From: Stromatinia cepivora | Taxonomy: Eukaryota > Ascomycota > Leotiomycetes > Helotiales > Sclerotiniaceae | Length of the DNA: 64,000 nucleotides | Assembly: GCA_014898415.1 (NCBI GenBank) | Contig: RCTD01000026.1 | Coordinates: 1 to 64,000 of the forward strand | Reading direction: 5' to 3' | Translations under genes and position numbers: made by a program | Notes under the pieces: model-generated | The model's database searches: none | Told to the model about the DNA's origin: nothing | Seen by the model: the letters and a program-made list of their open reading frames with translations, nothing else | Part shown: in pieces, positions 34,896 through 46,414 of the stretch | Layout of the letters: each line of letters opens with the position of its first letter | Numbering within the stretch: the first letter of the stretch is position 1

Positions 34896-37108
34896 TTACC
34901 ATGCTTCCCACATTTGCGGACCCATCGAAATCAAGCGATTGAAGAGCTCTTCCCGTAATGCAATAGCTGTAAGTAGCTTTTGATCACCAGCTTTGTCGAC
35001 TACAAGAATTCCGTCCGCAATTTCCCGCGACGTAGCCCATCCTACTACAAGCCTTGTTTTCCAGCCTAGGCCACCAACCTTCTTTATCTCCTGTTGTTAC
35101 AGTATTAGATTATGGCTCTTGAGGCATACTTAAAACTCACCATGATATCAGCTATTGGTATGGAGAAGGCAGGATCAATGTCGTCTCTCTCGGTCGTCCA
35201 GCTCAACGCTGGAGTTGTTGTAGTGGCGGTGATATATGAATGGCCCTTCTTACCCTTATATCTAGAGGGGAACCGTGTAGGGCCAGCTGGGTCATCCGGT
35301 CCATCTTTCAGAACGCCGAGACGATTTTTCGCATGTTCTGCCCCGGCTGCAGCTTTCAATCTATCTGTTCCCAAGACAGTCTCAACACCACCTTTGGTAA
35401 CACTTTTAAAAGCAGCCAGGATACGGTGGCCTTTCTTCTTAGGTTTTAGTTGATCGATACTAGTTATAGTCGCATCTATGTCGGGATGAATGGCATCGGC
35501 CATTTCTGCATCGGATACGCCTTCTGAAAATGTTAATCCATTACTATAATCTTTTATGACTAAGTCCAGGCATTAAGTGTCAACCTGAACGAGTGGAACT
35601 ACTTCATGAGGAAATATTTACTTACCAAGATGATCGAGATCCTCGCCTGCTGTAGCGTGCGCAACATCAGGTGGCGGTAGGGAGGAGGATGGAGGTGGCG
35701 GAATTGGAGCTTTGTTTGCTTCACCAATTCGCAATAATGTAATTGTGAGTTGAGCATTTGTAGGGACGCCTTTAAGCAGGGTATTCCTGATTTCCAACAA
35801 CTTCTGCCAATGTGGGAATTCGCGATTCAAGTACGAAATTCCTCGCCAAATTAATGGATCCCCGAAGAACCCCAACCCAACGAACAATCCATTCATCTTC
35901 ATAAACATATACGAGTTAGTGAACATTGAGATAAGGAGTAGTGGGGCAAGACAGCCGGCAAGCTTGAGTCGGGGTGTCTGCTGGGGAAATGGTGGTGTTG
36001 GAGATAAAGCGTTGGCGAATCTTTCCCATCCATCAGAAATGTCAGCAATGGCATGCATTACGGGCCTAGTCTTCGACCACATCGCTGCCCTCATCGGCTC
36101 CTTTGTTTTATCGTGCAGGGTATTTATTTGATTCCCTTCACTGCTGCTCTTGGCATCTGCGGCTCCTACCGCCATATTTGTTGGATCTGGCGCCGCATCC
36201 TCCAGAGTACTTGCTCCTGCTTCATCACCGTTTGGATCTCCCTGGGGGTGCTTCCCCGCTGCACTGCTGATTGCGATGGAGGTAATGCTATTTACGAAGT
36301 TACTAGCTTCCTGTTCAACTGCTTCTCCTTGGTGTTTCTCAGGGGCTCCCGTCAAGCTAGTGTCGTTGCCCAGGACGCCTGCCGCCGGTTTCTTGATTCC
36401 TCCTGTTGTGCTATCGATGAGTGCGGGTGGTGCTGGAGGAAAGCAGTATTCTCTCGACGGCGGCCATGCTATAAGCACAATCATGAAACCAATAATGGTC
36501 GGCATCAGGAAGTCTATCAACCAAGCTAGGAAGTAAACCGATGCGAAAGCGATTGTGCGATTTCTTTCCCTCCATGATCTTAACCTTGCAATATGTTGCC
36601 AAAAGGTAACAAGCCCGACTATTACTGTCATGTATAGCCGCTCAATATTCGCCCTCAACTTGTCTGGTGAGAACTCTTCTTCGTCCGCAATATTTAGGTC
36701 CAAGCCTCCAATCGGTGGCTCTGGTAATGATTTAACGTGGTACATCTGTTTATTGAATCGTCGTACTAAAGTCCATAATTCTTCGTTTGGCAGACCTCCG
36801 ACCAGAGGAACAGGAACATCATCTGGCTGATGATTCCAACCCAAATCTCGTACCTCGGTGTTACCATGATCTAGCTGTGCTGCCCCTTTTTCTTCATGAT
36901 CTGCCACAGCGAGGGCATGGCTATCGGTAGGTATGTCTTCTTCATGAGTTTCGACTTTTATAGGTAGGTTGTGAATCGGTTGCGCGCGTCCACGATAGGG
37001 ATCTGTAGGTACAGCACGAGGATCATTGAGGTTTGGAATATCTTGGGTATCTTGAGTATTCATTATGTGGGATTGAATTGGAAAACGAGGAATGTAGAGT
37101 CGTGTCAA
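34896..37108 (-). CDS. DUF3292 family membrane protein
   Basis: An ascomycete-specific protein of unknown function, probably a peroxisomal or endomembrane protein (location is inference). Three exons: 37108-35626, 35523-35141 and 35090-34896, with GT-AG introns, giving 686 residues from the first ATG or 671 from ATG at 37063 (MNTQDTQDIPN), which I slightly prefer because the first 15 residues look like leader. Family landmarks: the LVRRFNKQMYHVK block, a first membrane region around GLVTFWQHIARLRSWRERNRT, hydrophobic segments FASVYFLAWLIDFLMPTIIG and FMIVLIAW, the conserved AGVLG...TGAPEKHQGEAVEQEA segment, a second hydrophobic region LAGCLAPLLLISMFTNSYMF, and the C-terminal GWKTRLVVGWATSREIADG plus EELFNRLISMGPQMWEAW. 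The length matches the family. No defect is seen. Confidence 0.88.
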
Positions 37109-38397
37109 GGTAGATAATTGGTCAGTTAGACCAATGGTGATTAAAATGAAGATCTTGTTGATTGCTTACTTAAAGCAGTGGTCAATAAAATGGAGGATCT
37201 TGCTGGATTATTGTACTAGCCAGACCAGAACATGGAGAAGTCAAAGAATAGGATGTGATTTTAATATTATGGGAAATGAAAAGATGGAGTTTGATCTTGG
37301 CATGGTATGGATACATTAATTATTAATATCAGAAGGAGGAATGTTTCAATGTTGATTTTGTTTATTGATAATGCATCTCCCGTCTATGACGTATGACGTA
37401 ACCTTACACGCTACTCGTATCCAAGCCACGAAGCGCGTTCCTTTGTTGAATTTGACATTATTGACGTCTGTCCAACAAAAATGCATAGCAAGCAACCTTG
37501 AAGGTAATGGCAAAATCATGGTTTAGGTTTCAACGTCGCAAATCGAGGATATCTTTTCATGCATATGCTAAATGTACGATTGACATGCTGGTGATTGGGC
37601 TATGGATAGGTTTCTATTCTGCCTACTCACGCAATGGGACGAAATACCTAGTAGATAACACAACCTTACGAGTACATGATATAATCTTACACGACTGTTT
37701 ACCGTAGGTAGTTAAATGTTTTCTCAGACTGGTATGTTTTAGTGCTACATCCATCTTAGAGATGACTACGCCACTTTTAACCCCGCCAACACGAGCCACA
37801 CGAGCCACACGAGCCACACAAGCCACACAACAACCCAATCAATGGGACAAGATTCCAAGATCTTATAGCAGTTGAAATCCACCCCCCCCCCACTTTCTTC
37901 ATTCGGATGTCTATTTCTCTACACTATCACAACTAACTTGACTATACTATCAAATTTATCTAAACACCAGCTCAAGTGAAGTTACAATTCTTCAAACACC
38001 CAAATCGATGATGTCTGTATTCCATATCTTATGTGTAGCATCCCCTTCAATCTCTTTTTGCACCTCAATTCTGCCGCCAACGCACAAGCATCACAATGCA
38101 GTGTCTCAAAAGCGGTTTAGTCGCCTGCAACACCCATGCAGTGAGGCTGACACAAACGCACACTCAAAACAGGAGTTCAAAATTCAATGAGTTGTTCAGG
38201 AAGACTCCAATATGAGATGAAGTGTGTACCCAGCAAGGGATGCCGTGCCAGATTCTCTTTCCTTGCATCTTTCCGTCGCGGGTTCAACGCAATTGACATT
38301 GATCCACTGAATGGAAGACTGTGCCGGATAAGGTCATCGAACTATTGATACATGTACAGACTTTGTAGTATTAAACAATTTTAGCGATCCACATGAG
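37109..38397. other. Divergent intergenic region
   Basis: Separates the DUF3292 gene (-) from the kinase gene (+). It contains a 9-bp tandem repeat near 37,790 and a nine-C run near 37,885. Open frames here have no domain signal. Confidence 0.5.
37786..37829. repeat. 9-bp minisatellite (ACACGAGCC units)
   Basis: About four to five tandem units of ACACGAGCC/ACACAAGCC. The last units carry a G-to-A change. Confidence 0.8.
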
Positions 38398-40932
38398 ATG
38401 TTGAACACTCATCAAGCCACAACACCACGGAAAATGTCAGCCGGGCATATCGAGAAAGGTGTAAATAATGGAGAAGATGCAGAACCGGCTACCACGAGGT
38501 CCTCCAAACCGAATGAAATCTTGTGGAAGACGTATAAACGTCCCTATCGTCACTTAAATGATCTTCTAGCTGCAAAACCTGATGTTCCCTCGGGTGCTTC
38601 CATACTCGGGTTGCTTCATTTGGCGGAATTCTCGATTAAGCAAGCAGACACGTTTCTCGATAATTTGGAGCGCCCAGATTTAGCTCTAGAGAAATGGGTC
38701 ACAGTGAACATTATCATGGAGGGAATCATACCCCATCATGATGGATACAGCTCACTCATGAGCGATCTTGGGCTGCTAACCAGGTTTAACATGATTAAAA
38801 AATGGCTCATGGACAAACATACGCAATTTGAAAAAGCAAAAGAATTCATCAGGAATGACAATTACAGGAATGGTGTTAAATCTTCTTTAGCGCCACCAAT
38901 GAACTGGCCAGACGAAGAGAGTAGAGCTATCTCAGGCGAGCGCAAAGGAACACAATGGCGGAATAGTGACAGCAATGACTCTGTTTGGGTTGGCGCAGTT
39001 TCAGAATCCAACTCAAATGGAGTTATTAGCCCAAAGAACTTGACTGAAGATTCCGTTCATACAGTGCATAGCCAATCGTCTTTGAAGAGATTTTCAGATG
39101 ATTTCACAGTCTCTTACCCATGTCACATTAGGACGTGTCCTGATCACCAAAGTGGATTTTCGTCCCAAGAAGTTTTGGTTCATCATTATGAGCTAGTTCA
39201 TGGCGAATCATACTATCTGTGTGATTATCCTTCATGTCAATCACAGACCGGGTCTGCTATACTACCTGGCTCTAAGATACGGTTCCTTCGCTGCGATTTC
39301 AGAGGCTCAGAACAAGATTACAGGCACCATCTCCGGGACTTTCACAAAGAGGACATAAGTATGCTACCGTCGAAGCTCTCGGGCATTAATGCAGCGGAAT
39401 TGGACGCTTGTAGGTTTGAGGCAGACTGGTGGAGATGTCACAGCTGCCTGAGAAGGGTCATTATACAAAATGAAGGATACACTTGCAAAGATTGTAATGC
39501 GATATGTGAATCGATCCGTATCACAGCTCGAAAAATGAGATTTGGTTTTGGTAGCTTGATTGGCAGGGAGAATATAGCCCAAGCTATGCCCGGGACTGTA
39601 CTTCCACAGGTCCCTATTCATAACCGGCATCCAGACTCCTCAATTGTGTATAATCTGCCTCCAATGTCTGCAGTATCACCCGAAGGCTCAAGATTAGAAC
39701 CCTACATTGTTGATACGTCACCTACATCACCCGGTAATTTGAGAATTCGATGGGAGGCGCTCTGCTCGGCTGCTGAGGAAGTCGATAAGCTTGTTGACGA
39801 AACAATGCCAGGATTGATTTTGCGATCCATGGAATCTGAGTCATCCGGGCATATCACCATCAAATATACCCACACAGAATATACCAGCCACAAACATGTA
39901 CCATTGAAGACAATCAGACAACTAGGGCACGGCTCCCTTGGAATTGTTGATGCCGTTCGCCTTGATGATAGTGAAGATGGAGCTCTAGTCGCTCGGAAGA
40001 TCATTCGCCTCCCTAACTTTTCACGAAAGAAATTGTTGCCTCTCATCCAGCAAGAAGTTGCTGTCCTTCGAGGTCTCACTCACCAGCACATTGTGCAAGT
40101 TATAAGCACTTATGAAACAACCAAAGCTCCTCGACAATTCGGAATTCTCCTATCTCCAGCTGGTGATGAAGATCTAGGTCATTTTCTTGAACGAGTTAGC
40201 GAAAGTGATTTCCCAGAGGAAGATATGAAATTGCTTAGTGGCTGGCAATGTTGTCTTGCTTCTGCGCTAGCATACGTCCATTCGCAGAATATCAGACACA
40301 AGGATATCAAGCCAAACAACATAATTTGCAAGGGGGATCAAATTTACTTGACCGATTTTGGATCCGCACACCAGTTCAGTGCTGGTGTTACAAGTTCAAC
40401 GGATGGTCCTCTGGTAGGTATCACGAAAATGTACAGTGCTCCTGAGGTAATCGCCGATGATCGAAGAGGTCGACCTGCGGACATCTACTCCCTGGGTTGC
40501 GTTTTTGCCGAGATGGCCACTGTAGCTGACGGTGAACGAATCGAAGAGTTTCATGAGTACAGGAGCCAGCCGATACCAGATGAGCCCGATAGAATGACCT
40601 ATATTTATCATGCTACGGCACATCTGATAGGGCCATGGTTCACCGAGTTGGGAGATTCTTGGACAGCATCTCTTCTTCATGATATGCTGGCTGTTGATCA
40701 AAATTGTCGTCCGACAGCTAATGCTCTACACGAAACTCTATTGACGCACTATGGCCCGTCTAATTGTCCGTGTCATCTACAGCCTTTTTCAAGACCCTTG
40801 CCACAGGTAGATGACACTGCGCCTACGGAACATGCAAATAATACAGATGAAATTAATTCAGGAATCACTTCGAATTCGCGGATTATTCCAAAAGTCATCA
40901 ACAAACAATATGCTTATGAGGACCCAAAGTAA
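38398..40932 (+). CDS. Zinc-finger/serine-threonine protein kinase, 844 residues
   Basis: A single-exon protein with three parts. Residues about 30-165 resemble the helical N-terminal module seen in fungal kinases of this type (ILGLLHLAEFSIKQADTFLD, then LERPDLALEKWVTVN and IIPHHDGY), possibly related to MIT/USP8-dimerisation folds; that link is tentative. Residues about 240-366 carry cysteine/histidine clusters: CHIRTCP...HHYELVH, RCDFRG...HHLRDFH and CHSC...CKDC, suggesting degenerate C2H2 and treble-clef fingers. Residues about 500-780 are a complete protein-kinase domain: GHGSLG loop (about 508), Lys in VARKII (about 532), HKDIKPNN catalytic loop (about 633, Lys replacing the Arg of HRD), DFGSA (about 652), APEV (about 681) and DIYSLG. 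All catalytic residues are present. A second ATG lies 12 codons downstream. The biological role is unknown. Confidence 0.88.
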   Translation: MLNTHQATTPRKMSAGHIEKGVNNGEDAEPATTRSSKPNEILWKTYKRPYRHLNDLLAAKPDVPSGASILGLLHLAEFSIKQADTFLDNLERPDLALEKWVTVNIIMEGIIPHHDGYSSLMSDLGLLTRFNMIKKWLMDKHTQFEKAKEFIRNDNYRNGVKSSLAPPMNWPDEESRAISGERKGTQWRNSDSNDSVWVGAVSESNSNGVISPKNLTEDSVHTVHSQSSLKRFSDDFTVSYPCHIRTCPDHQSGFSSQEVLVHHYELVHGESYYLCDYPSCQSQTGSAILPGSKIRFLRCDFRGSEQDYRHHLRDFHKEDISMLPSKLSGINAAELDACRFEADWWRCHSCLRRVIIQNEGYTCKDCNAICESIRITARKMRFGFGSLIGRENIAQAMPGTVLPQVPIHNRHPDSSIVYNLPPMSAVSPEGSRLEPYIVDTSPTSPGNLRIRWEALCSAAEEVDKLVDETMPGLILRSMESESSGHITIKYTHTEYTSHKHVPLKTIRQLGHGSLGIVDAVRLDDSEDGALVARKIIRLPNFSRKKLLPLIQQEVAVLRGLTHQHIVQVISTYETTKAPRQFGILLSPAGDEDLGHFLERVSESDFPEEDMKLLSGWQCCLASALAYVHSQNIRHKDIKPNNIICKGDQIYLTDFGSAHQFSAGVTSSTDGPLVGITKMYSAPEVIADDRRGRPADIYSLGCVFAEMATVADGERIEEFHEYRSQPIPDEPDRMTYIYHATAHLIGPWFTELGDSWTASLLHDMLAVDQNCRPTANALHETLLTHYGPSNCPCHLQPFSRPLPQVDDTAPTEHANNTDEINSGITSNSRIIPKVINKQYAYEDPK

Positions 40933-42164
40933 GAGAACTCTAAGACGATGGACCTTTAGGTGTCCGATTGAGCGAATGTCAAACTTGCAAGACCGGTTGG
41001 CTGTACACAAAACATGCCAATGCGTTGGCTCATCTCAAGAGATCGCACTTCGGCCTCTTACATCCTAACAAACCGCTGAGGCAGTGGGTTATCGAGGTCG
41101 AGGGAGACTTAGCAGACAACGAAGCGAGACTTACACCCGACAAGAATTCCATTGTGAGGTTTATTTCGAAATATTGACGTTAAGCGTCGAACAGCACAGC
41201 TTCTCTATCTCAATTCCCTACCTCTATATCCAATTTTAATGTTTCCGCCCAGATCTCTCCGTCCACGCCGTATGAGAGCACCATTTCTTCCAATCAAAAG
41301 CTAAAACCTTCTAAAGGCTTCAGTCAATGCACATATCCGGCTTGCGGTTTGAACGTTAAGCGCAAGTCTGATTGGAAAAGGCACGAAGAGACACAACATC
41401 GGCCCCAAAAGCAGTACATCTTTCTTGATTGCTTACCTACTTTCAAAATATTCGGTGGATCTAGACTATGCACATTCTGTCTTTCTCCCGTGCAAGATGT
41501 CCAATCCAAAAAAAGATCATTATCTCTCATGCGATGCGGCAAAAGATCAGGCAACGATTTTTCGACGCAAAGATAAATTTCAAGAACATTTGAAATGGCA
41601 TGGTCCTCAAAACCTTACGTACAAGGCTAGAGAGTGGACTTTTGTAGTTAAAAGTGATTGGCCAAAGCAATGTGGCTTCTGTGGGGTCCAATTCGACTGC
41701 TGGAATGAACGATTTAACTACATTCAGGAATAGTTCAACAAAGGTTATAGGATGAACATGTGGAGAGTCCCATTCATTCCGTATCAGAGCCCCGAAAATA
41801 CTGGTTCACTTAATAAATACGTCCAACGACAACGACTCTGATGATGAGAGTAATGAGCCGAAATATCGAGGACCACCTTTTCAAATTCCACCTGTCATTT
41901 CTACACACTCAGCACTTATTTCTTCAGATCCATACTTCGGTCACGCTGGTTGTGAACAGCATGGCGGTCAACATAGTTTTGGAGCTTTCGATGTCTCGTT
42001 CGGCATTCATTTGCAACGTGAAACGACTGGTTCAGATCTCGAGAAGCTGTTTGCAAGTGGCCATCGAGAAGATCCCAAGATAGGGCAAATTACGAACGTC
42101 TTGGAGAAAGACTGGCCTTCATATAGGCAAGCAACACGGGGTTGTATCAGCGCTTCCCGTTGGC

Positions 42165-42452
42165 TTGAGAGAGGAAATAGATGATGTACCTTATATCCCC
42201 GGTAAGATCGTCGCTCGAAAATCGATCAGGAAGCATGTGATGAATTCTTCTGAGCAGATTGGTCTGAAGAATGATCTTGGGTACAAGAAACTACTCAACG
42301 ACAGGAAAACAAATATTCACATCGTCGAAATGATCAACATCGATACTTATTCGGACGATCACCGCATACTTGTATCACCGGTTCTCTATTCTGACCTTCA
42401 ATCATTCATAGTCAACATCAGTGCCGGTAGTCAAGGGCTGCCCGGGCTTTAG
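42165..42452 (+). pseudogene. Kinase-like N-lobe fragment
   Basis: Within the decayed locus. IPGKIVARKSIRKHV carries the position of the ATP-binding lysine, NIHIVEMINIDTYSDDHR fits the HxHIV/beta4 region and ILVSPVLYSDLQSFI fits the hinge. The frame ends at TAG 42450-42452, and the C-lobe continues from about 42,490 in another frame. Confidence 0.6.
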
Positions 42453-43148
42453 CAAAGTTCTCTGTCCAAGTGAATTTGCTGCTTAACCTCCGCAATAGAT
42501 TTCCTCCACTTCCAAAATATGGCTCACGGAAATTTGTCATCAAGCAATGTGTACATCCGTGGATCAACCATTCTATTATCCCATCATGAATCTATTTTTA
42601 ATTCCACTCCTTTGCCAGGCTCAGATCCAAATGCATCTATAGCTTACTCTCGCCTCTGAGATACTCAATCGGAAGATATATTATCTCTAGGAAAGGTATT
42701 TGTTGAGATACTTACTGTACTCGCTGGAATACCCTTAACTCATGTATGGACGTTTTCGGAAGACTTTGACAAAGTCCCGAATGATTATTCGTCGATTGTT
42801 AGTTTATGGCTAGAGGCGTTGTCTAGCACTTCAGTATCAAAATCAGATGTTCGTATCGTGCAACAGATGATTATTGCAGAGCCCAAAACTAGGCCTACAA
42901 ATCGTGCACTCAAAGCGCATTTTGCTATCAATGGATTTCCTTGTCAATTCGATGATAATTTGAGATTTGAGCCTGTCGCGAATCCGTTCAGCCTCATGGC
43001 TTCGGATAGTATTTCGAAGACGACTCGATGCCACCCCATTAAACAGCTACCAAGATCCTTCGTGTTAGATTTATGGCTTGCTGAATCACTATGGGAGAAT
43101 ACAATAAGTCAAATGTGAGACGGTGTACGCTACGAAAATCCTCATGGC

Positions 43149-43766
43149 ATGGATTCCCAACCGCATCGCACGGAGAAGAATTTCTACTCGCTTGATGCAT
43201 GGCAAAACGGAAGGGTCCGGTCAACGAGCTATTCTGACAGTCCTACAGTCAGATCAAAAGCTTTGGCATCATCAATATCAACCGCTTCTTCGAGAACAAC
43301 AGCATACACAAATCCAAGTGTATCAGAAGCGAAAGTAAGCATTTCATCCTCAGCAAAAGAACAGGCCACCGGTACCTCCTTTTTGTCTTCAGAGCTTGAA
43401 CAACTACCATCAGATCAGAACAAAGAGAAACTTCGAGTACCCTGCGAATTTCAGTTCATAGATTGTCAAGTTACCTTCGACCTCAACGACATGGAGACTT
43501 GGATTGAGCATTCACTAAGTCATTTTGGACTTCACGGTCCACCCAACAAAAGCGGCTGAATATTATGTGACTGGAGACTAGAAACAGAGCCGACAAATCC
43601 AGAGGAGAAACACGATCTTTTGGCTCGTTGGAGGAAAAGAATGTTGCATATTGCGCAACACTTTGGGACGAGTACTTGTCGACCATCGAATCCTGATCAC
43701 GAGCTCCTTTTTTATATGGAAGAATGTCAGCTCATTTCTCCCGAGGATTATGCTCATGCTATATGA
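43149..43766 (+). pseudogene. C2H2-type C-terminal segment split by TGA
   Basis: Open frame starting MDSQPHRTEKNFYS, Ser-rich, then a finger-like region CEFQFIDCQVTFDLNDMETW...H. It reaches TGA at 43558-43560, after which the same frame continues plausibly (ILCDWRLETEPTNPEEKHDL ... WRKRMLHIAQHFG ... ISPEDYAHAI) to a natural TGA at 43764-43766. The internal stop is one C-to-T step from CGA (Arg). It could be an independent small gene, but position and strand fit the C-terminus of the decayed locus. Confidence 0.6.
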
Positions 43767-46414
43767 TTTCCGCATATTACAAGTCATAACGATGATGAAG
43801 CTAAGGTTCCAAGGTAAATGGTGCGGAATCCATATTTTCTCCTTGAGGATTTTGGCTCGAATGGCTATACTGTATTCATGGACTACTCGCAATAAATTTT
43901 TAAGCTTCGATTTATCACATATTCTAAGTCTTCGAAATATATTCGATAAGAAAGCAAATATTCTTCTATTTTCACGACAAGTTTGTCCATGATGCCTTTT
44001 TCTTTCCATGAGTGTCACCCTTTCTATATTTATTCATCTTCAGTTATCAGGATCTGGAAAACAATGGGAAGATCAAAAAGCAAGGATCATTCTTTCTAAT
44101 ACAGCGCTGGTGTGGGAGATAGGGAGTTGTCTAGTAATATAAGATCTTATAATATAGAGGAAGATGAGCTCATATGTAATGAAGTAGTGATTTTGAATCT
44201 TGATATTGTTTTTATATCATCTTATGATAGGAATTAGGATTTTGTTGTTTTTATTCATTGTTAGTGTTATTTTTATTATTAAGATCTAAATATCATCATT
44301 CGCGGTCAAAGTCATCTCATCACTGTTGCATGCATCACCGCCACTACATCCCTAAGCCTTATATAGCAACCAGCAAAAATCACCTCGCGATGCGAGTCCA
44401 TCCATGATCAAGCGACTTGGGCCACGAATGGCTGACTGAAGACACTCCGACATACCAGCAAATAGTGTCTCATTTTATGGTGTTTGCGAGAAAAGGATTT
44501 TCGCCGTGGGAACGGGACCTGTTATACTTTTACGAGAGGGATTCGCTTACCGGCGTACCGAGATCAGAAGTATATGAAACGTAGAAACTCTAGCTGTATA
44601 GCCAATTCGCCACAAATGGAAGTCCTTGAATTAAAGTAATAGATTTTGATAATCTAAAATCACCCAATAAAAGGAATGAATGCCTAGGAGCACCGATTGA
44701 TGCCCATTCCTAAAACTCTTGATTTGAAGTGCGATGTGTATGGTGCATTCAAAGATCTGTGTATATCTAGTCCCTCTGCTCTCTCTAACTAAGAGATACT
44801 TCAAAACCGCTGTTTTTCAATATTCTTCTTCTTTTCCTTCAGTAACAATCCATAACCGCAGTAACGTAGAACCCAGTCGAAAATGGCGGCGGTTGCCCAA
44901 TGCGTTTTGAATGGAGCGACCGGGGTGATTTCCCTCAACTGGCGGATTCAAACCTCATGTGAATGAAATCTGCTAAGATTCTTGCCATCTTAAATGTTCT
45001 TCCCATTGTTTACATGCTGTTGTAGTATTATCATCATCATCAGTATTATCTATCACCATCATAGCATTGACTATTCATCAATCAATAATCACCATGAATT
45101 TATACATCCACATCATATCACTTGCAAAGAAGTCTCACAAGTTACAATAGATAGACAAAAATCCTAGTCGGAAAATGAATTATCTCACAGTTGTGTTTGA
45201 AAGGGAAATTAAGGCAAGGGAGAGATCCTTTTCTATGTAGAAAGTGATTCCGAAGCGGCTATTGCCCCCCCTCCTATGCTACTCGCTAGTCACAAAGTAC
45301 AATAAACCACACTACATGTTGTATCTTTCTTCTAATGCTTGACTCCTTAGCATGGTTATCTCATCCCCAGTATAAAAACCCTCTTCTCTCGCTTCTATCG
45401 TTATCTTCTCCATTTGCGATTCCTATAAACATACTTACAGGTCAGAAGCTTTCCATGTTCCTGGCTTTGCTACTTGAGTTACTAGAGCATAGCAAACATG
45501 CTATATTATGAGGTTCTTTTTGGGATAATGAATTTCTTAAGAACATATTACTTCTTATTCGTTGCCACTGCCATTTTGTTATCATGGCTACATTTACATC
45601 ATCAAAAATAGTCTATTATTGCTACTGTAATAATGATGTGAGCTCCCAGACTAAAATTTCTATGAGAAATGCTCTTTCTGGCCGCTATCAAAAACCAGGT
45701 TGGGTCATTAATACTGATTTTGAACAAAGACAACCCTAAGATCGCTACCAACCCCATCCTAATACTCTTTCGCAAAAGAAAAAGGAGAAAAGCAGAGCAG
45801 GAAAATTCTTTTATATTAAGAAATAAACCAATGTTTCAATCATGATCCGGTTAATCATATAGAAACGAAGCCGTATTCATAATCCACCATTCCCTCTCCC
45901 GAAGCGTATACAAAAACCTTCTTCCCTCTTCCTTTTCCTCCTCTCTATCTACAACATTAGTCACAATCATTTCCTCGAGGGGATTTCCGTGCTTGGTGGA
46001 AAAATGGTGTTAAGAATTATTATTAGGATTTTGTACATTGACATTGACACAATTACACTGAAGCACTGGCAGATTTTTGAGGAGTGGGGTAGAGACGGTT
46101 ATTATACTTATTGTTATTATTTGAACTATCTTCATCGTATAATTTCATTACCGCCGCCATCACCACACTCATTGAATTGGAATATTTCCTTGGATATCCC
46201 AATTCCCTAATGGCCTTCCATGGATCACGTCTATATGTGTTACTTTGTCGTATAGAAGCACCGGAATGATCCCATACATATAAGATCGTGTATAAACTAG
46301 TTAGTTCTTGTTTGTAAGGAAAATATTTCCAAAGGAGAAGAAAGAGGTGCTTTTATATTAGTGAGGTTAACTAAAATCATGCTAGTCACTTCACTCGACC
46401 AACCAATTGTTCAC
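43767..46414. other. Gene-island edge, no gene recognised
   Basis: Normal to mildly AT-rich DNA with UTR-like and short low-complexity stretches. Small open frames (for example 45989-46210) lack any recognisable feature. AT content rises sharply after about 46,300. Confidence 0.5.

Larger units (their letters stand above)
40946..43766 (+). pseudogene. Decayed zinc-finger plus kinase-like locus
   Basis: Starts right after the intact kinase gene, same strand, and resembles a separate multidomain gene broken many times. Segment 1 (about 40,946-41,745): DDGPLGVRLSECQTC, a C2H2-like finger CQTCKTGWLYTKHANALAHL...H, a probable GT-AG intron about 41,154-41,252, finger CTYPACGLNVKRKSDWKRH, a frame slip near 41,490, then KDHYLSCDAAKDQATIFRRK and WPKQCGFCGVQFD, ending at TAG 41731-41733. 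Segment 2 (about 41,790-43,118): a low-complexity lead, then a kinase-like fold in three frames with VARKSIR (Lys), SAIDFLHFQNMAHGNLSSSN (HGN in place of HRD), no DFG, and DILSLGKVFVEIL; TGA at 42657-42659. Segment 3 (43,149-43,766): PCEFQFIDCQVTF...HSLSHF and WRKRMLHIAQHFG, with an internal TGA at 43558-43560. The kinase part is already a pseudokinase by its motifs. Confidence 0.7.

Noticed and set aside
20529..43766. Secondary-metabolite or defence gene cluster
   Set aside because: No synthase, transporter or recognised defence module; the genes are unrelated housekeeping, surface and orphan genes.
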